Below are positions 4,858 to 7,739 of a stretch of 7,739 nt of DNA, piece by piece. The stretch is from Chloroflexi bacterium RBG_16_51_16 (lineage in GTDB: Bacteria; Chloroflexota; Anaerolineae; Anaerolineales; Villigracilaceae): the NCBI GenBank assembly GCA_001796785.1, contig MGNL01000011.1, positions 1-7,739 of the forward strand, in the 5' to 3' direction. Within the stretch, counting starts at the first letter, position 1. Each line of letters opens with the position of its first letter. The position numbers were made by a program, and so were the translations under genes. The notes beneath the pieces are model-generated. The model worked only from the letters and a program-made list of their open reading frames with translations. It ran no database searches and was not told the DNA's origin.

Positions 4858-6840
4858 ATGACCCAGAACGCAGATATTCTTTTCACCAATGCGATCGTAT
4901 TGACCATGGACACCTCACTTGCCCAATACGAACCTGGTGCGGTTGCTGTACAAGGAGATTCGATCCTGGATGCGGGTTATGAGGACGATCTTAAAAAGGA
5001 ATTCAAAGCCAAAGAGATCATTGATTGCGGGGGGAAAGCACTTCTGCCCGGTCTGATCAATGCTCACACCCATGTCCCAATGACCCTGCTGCGCGGGCTG
5101 GCAGATGATCTGCGCCTGGATGTCTGGCTGATGGGTTTTATGCTCCCGGTCGAACGTGAATTCGTTTCACCCGAATACGTCCGATTGGGTACGCTGCTGG
5201 CATGTGCCGAACAAATTCGCAGTGGGATAACCACATTCAACGACATGTATTATTACGAACACGAGGTCGCCAAAGCCACTGCCGAAGCAGGCATGCGGGC
5301 GGTTTGCGGTCAGACGGTGATGAAATACACGGCTCCGGATGCCCCAGCTTATGAAGATTCACTAGCGATGGCACGCGAGTTCATCAAGGAATGGAAAGAC
5401 CATCCCCTCATTGTTCCAGCCATCGCACCCCATGCACCTTACAGCTGTACACCGGAGATCTTGCGTAACTGCGCAGAACTGGCAGTTGAATTTGATGTGC
5501 CATTACACATCCACATCGCAGAGACCGCATTGGAAGTGGAGAACATGCGCAACGAGAACGGCATGCCCGTTGTACCTTATGTTAAGAAACAAGGTTTACT
5601 GGATGCCAAAGTGATCGCGGCTCATTGTGTCCATATCGATCAGGGGGAAATGCGAACTCTCCTACATGCAGGAGCAGGTGTAGCCCACAATCCTTCCTCA
5701 AACCTCAAGCTTGCGTCCGGTTTCGCCCCGGTCCAAAAAATGATCGACAATGGATTGAATGTCGGGATCGGTACGGACGGTCCGGCCTCCAACAACGATC
5801 TGGATATGTTCGAGGAGATCCGGCTCGCTTCCCTGATTGCAAAGGCTTCGACCGGCGATCCTACAGTCCTTCCCGCTGCCACCGCTCTTTTGCTTGGAAC
5901 CCGGCTTGGTGCACAAGCTTTACATCTCGGGCACCTGACAGGAAGCTTGGAAAAAGGCAAACGGGCTGATTTGATCTTGGTAGACCTTTCACCTGCTCAT
6001 AATACACCCCGGTTCCGGCGGGATGTGAATAACGCCTATGCGCAATTGGTTTACGCAGCTAAATCGACCGACGTTAGCGACGTGATGGTCAACGGCAGAT
6101 GGCTGATGCGTGATCATCAGCTGCTGACGGTCAATGAGCGCGAGCTGGTAAACCAGGCCAGGGTCATCGCAGCAAAAATCGACATCTTTTTAATCGAACG
6201 CGAACAATCGGTCTTATCGAAGTTGATCGCCCTGGGCGGATCCATGGAAGAGGAATCTTTTGAAGTCCAAGTTAAAGTTAAAGTCAAGGATCCAGAACGA
6301 CTGATCCAACTAATTAACCAGCCCGGGATCCGCATTAATGCATTCAAGCATTACCGGCAATACGACGATTATTTCTTCTTTGACAACCCATCCCAAGGGC
6401 GCCTGAGATTCCGCGAGGACGACCTGGTCAATACCAAGGGCGAGGTAGCGAATGTTCGCAGCCGCTTGACCTTGATCGGCCAGAAGCGGGAGGAACGGCT
6501 GGGTCAGGATGTGCTGCTCTCGAGAAGCCGGTTCCTGGCACCGGCAGCTCATACCCTTCGTTTCTATAGGGAATATTTCACTCCCCAGATCGAAGTATCG
6601 ATCAAAAAAGACCGCCAGCGCTGGCACATCCAATATAAGAATACCGAATTCTTTGTAAACCTCGATCACATCGAGGAGCCGGAGATGGGATATTTCCTCG
6701 AAATCAAGAGCCGAACCTGGAGCCGCAATGATGCCGAACGAAAAGCTGACCTGCTCGGTGAGTTGTTAACGCTATTGGGTGAGAATGAGGCAGAGAGCGT
6801 TCTCCAGGATTACATTGAGATTATCCGCGAACAAGGGTGA
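4858..6840 (+). CDS. SAH/MTA-deaminase-like amidohydrolase fused to a C-terminal CYTH domain
   Basis: The 660-residue product joins two families. Residues 1 to about 445 are a complete TRZ/ATZ/MtaD-type amidohydrolase, probably deaminating S-adenosylhomocysteine, methylthioadenosine, adenosine or a related compound. The metal site is visible: H70-T-H72, H-I-H219 with E222 (A-E-T), H256 in A-A-H-C-V-H, and D307 in G-T-D-G. Residues about 466-655 are a CYTH domain, the tunnel fold of CyaB cyclases and triphosphatases. It shows E-V-Q-V-K (469-473), Q-Y-D-D-Y-F (501-506), R-L-R-F-R-E (515-520), S-I-K-K-D-R (581-586) and N-L-D-H with Y-F-L-E-I-K (601-617). Two acidic positions are changed (Q471 for Glu, K617 for Glu). 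I chose ATG 4858 over the upstream in-frame GTG at 4834 because GGAG (4849-4852) precedes it and GTG 4834 lies in the hairpin arm. The frame is open throughout. Confidence 0.87.
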   Translation: MTQNADILFTNAIVLTMDTSLAQYEPGAVAVQGDSILDAGYEDDLKKEFKAKEIIDCGGKALLPGLINAHTHVPMTLLRGLADDLRLDVWLMGFMLPVEREFVSPEYVRLGTLLACAEQIRSGITTFNDMYYYEHEVAKATAEAGMRAVCGQTVMKYTAPDAPAYEDSLAMAREFIKEWKDHPLIVPAIAPHAPYSCTPEILRNCAELAVEFDVPLHIHIAETALEVENMRNENGMPVVPYVKKQGLLDAKVIAAHCVHIDQGEMRTLLHAGAGVAHNPSSNLKLASGFAPVQKMIDNGLNVGIGTDGPASNNDLDMFEEIRLASLIAKASTGDPTVLPAATALLLGTRLGAQALHLGHLTGSLEKGKRADLILVDLSPAHNTPRFRRDVNNAYAQLVYAAKSTDVSDVMVNGRWLMRDHQLLTVNERELVNQARVIAAKIDIFLIEREQSVLSKLIALGGSMEEESFEVQVKVKVKDPERLIQLINQPGIRINAFKHYRQYDDYFFFDNPSQGRLRFREDDLVNTKGEVANVRSRLTLIGQKREERLGQDVLLSRSRFLAPAAHTLRFYREYFTPQIEVSIKKDRQRWHIQYKNTEFFVNLDHIEEPEMGYFLEIKSRTWSRNDAERKADLLGELLTLLGENEAESVLQDYIEIIREQG

Positions 6841-7104
6841 GACTCGGTTGCCTCGACACGGTTGACAGCTAATTTACAATTCGAATACGAGGTTGGGGAA
6901 ATGTACGTAAAGATAATTTTCCAAAACTTTCAGTCACACGCGATAAATCGTAGATAACAGCCGTATTCCTTTAAACCAACTTGCGGTTGAAATTACTTTC
7001 AGGATTGCCAAATGACCCGATCCCGATTGCTCGCCGGCTAATTGTTAGGCGGTTTTAGAGAGCGTGATGATTAATCCGTGTCGATTAATGGATCTCTTAC
7101 CAAT
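6841..7104. other. Convergent intergenic spacer
   Basis: This 264-base gap lies between the amidohydrolase stop and the minus-strand MltG stop. Apart from the weak hairpin at 7034-7056 I see little. There is an isolated TTGACA (6862-6867) with no good -10 partner. An 18-codon ORF follows GGGG (6901-6957) and resembles nothing I know. GATTAAT occurs twice 14 bases apart (7069-7075 and 7083-7089). I support no gene here. Confidence 0.6.
7034..7056 (+). terminator. Weak possible terminator downstream of the amidohydrolase
   Basis: CCGGCTAA (7034-7041) pairs with TTAGGCGG (7045-7052) around the loop TTG with one G-G mismatch, and TTTT follows at 7053-7056. The stem and T tract are short and it lies about 190 bases after the stop, so this is tentative. 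On the minus strand no T run follows the hairpin, so it does not serve the MltG gene in the same way. Confidence 0.3.
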
Positions 7105-7739
7105 TCATGGGCATGAGTTTTGCAAGTGTTCTTCGAATGTTACTGCGAAAACATGGTAACCGCTGCCATCGCAGAGAGCCTGGAAATACATGAAAGAGGT
7201 CTCAGCAGGGAACGCTACAGCCCGGATGGCGCCTGCGCCTGGGTTGGCAATCGGACCGGGAGGCAGCCCCGGGTAGATATAGGTGTTATACGGGGAATTA
7301 ATCAAGAAATCCTCAGAACGCAGCGGGTTGCTCCACCATGATGATTGGGATGGATTGAAACCATTGGCGTATTGAACTGTGGCATCGCTGTCGAGTTTGA
7401 TCCCAGCTTTAAGACGGTTAAGGAAGACTGAGGCGATCTGGGGTAATTCCGCCTCTTGTACTGTCTCCCGGTCGACGATCGAGGCCAAGGTAATTGCCTG
7501 GAATAAATCCAAACCCTGGTTGGAAAATTCGACCAGGAGCTCTGGTGTCATTTTCTGAATAAATTTTCGGGTGAGAATCGCGATGAGTTCAGCAGGCAGT
7601 ATCTCCCTCGGTAGGTGGTATTCATCCGGAGACAGAAATCCCTCGTTTGAGGCGGAAACCGGCAGAAACTCCAATTGAGGGGAGGGCTGATGTGCGGCGG
7701 CTAGAAAGTCCTGAGATGAAAAAGAAAATCCGGAGGTTG
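7105..7739 (-). CDS. mltG: Endolytic murein transglycosylase MltG, C-terminal catalytic part (runs off the right edge)
   Basis: The minus strand is open from the right edge to the TGA at 7107-7105, giving about 211 visible residues. They match the catalytic YceG/MltG domain, which cleaves nascent glycan strands at the membrane and sets their length. Blocks in order are E-G-F-L-S-P-D-E-Y (substrate groove), A-S-I-V-D-R-E-T with the probable catalytic Glu encoded at 7465-7467, A-S-V-F-L-N-R-L-K, L-D-S-D-A-T-V-Q-Y-A, S-P-Y-N-T-Y, G-L-P-P-G-P-I-A-N-P-G, and a closing Y-H-V-F-A-V-T-F-E-E-H. The acidic residue two before the catalytic Glu is Asp rather than the more common Glu. The frame continues upstream of the TTG at 7674-7672 with MltG-like residues, so that TTG is not the start. 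The N-terminal membrane anchor and LysM-like part must lie beyond the window. Confidence 0.9.
   Translation of the reverse strand, partial: TSGFSFSSQDFLAAAHQPSPQLEFLPVSASNEGFLSPDEYHLPREILPAELIAILTRKFIQKMTPELLVEFSNQGLDLFQAITLASIVDRETVQEAELPQIASVFLNRLKAGIKLDSDATVQYANGFNPSQSSWWSNPLRSEDFLINSPYNTYIYPGLPPGPIANPGAGAIRAVAFPAETSFMYFQALCDGSGYHVFAVTFEEHLQNSCP

Noticed and set aside
5625..5969. 114-codon plus-strand open frame inside the amidohydrolase gene
   Set aside because: It overlaps the strongly conserved metal-binding region in another frame, and its Arg/Ser/Cys-rich product has no recognisable motif.
6901..6957. 18-codon ORF after GGGG with a TTGACA upstream (6862-6867)
   Set aside because: There is no matching -10 box at the right spacing, the peptide is too short to judge, and it resembles no known small protein.
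7045..7051. GTTAGGC, a match to the integron attC/attI core site
   Set aside because: No partner RYYYAAC site or attC-like folded arms are found nearby and there is no integrase. The seven bases are explained by the weak hairpin at 7034-7052.
7120..7341. 73-codon plus-strand open frame antisense to mltG
   Set aside because: The minus strand here encodes the conserved MltG blocks, so this is a shadow.

Overview
The window is a stretch of bacterial chromosome with moderate GC, six sizeable protein genes and short spacers. I see no RNA genes, insertion sequences or CRISPR arrays. The gene set suggests a free-living heterotroph. I lean towards Chloroflexota (Anaerolineae-like): a membrane-anchored M14 peptidase, a CinA-like protein with a decayed C-terminal domain and an amidohydrolase carrying an extra CYTH domain. 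This assignment is impressionistic and rests on no database search.

Layout. (1) Positions 1-29 hold what looks like the last codons of a gene ending in AYLG-M-E, a tail typical of branched-chain amino acid ABC transporter ATPases. A textbook rho-independent terminator follows (47-85). (2) A spacer carries a perfect TATAAT box and a LacI-family-like operator. Next come two tightly linked plus-strand genes: an ornithine cyclodeaminase/mu-crystallin family NAD(P)-dependent enzyme (326-1315) and a DAO-family FAD-dependent amino acid oxidoreductase with a TTG start (1333-2487). Together they look like a small amine or amino acid catabolic operon of the proline, hydroxyproline or opine type. (3) After a 195-base spacer, a CinA-like protein (2683-3810) is followed one base later by a membrane-anchored M14 metallopeptidase (3812-4771). 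(4) A promoter overlapping the end of the peptidase gene leads through a long perfect hairpin to an SAH/MTA-deaminase-like amidohydrolase fused to a C-terminal CYTH domain (4858-6840). (5) After a 264-base convergent spacer, the minus strand carries the C-terminal catalytic part of an MltG-type endolytic murein transglycosylase, which runs off the right edge.

The items most worth following are the deaminase-CYTH fusion, whose CYTH signature is altered at two acidic positions; the 5'-leader hairpin in front of it; the loss of the deamidase active-site motif in the CinA-like protein; the OCD/FAD-oxidase pair behind a LacI-type operator; and the altered spacing of the zinc motif in the M14 peptidase. 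Nothing here proves a new defence or mobile system.
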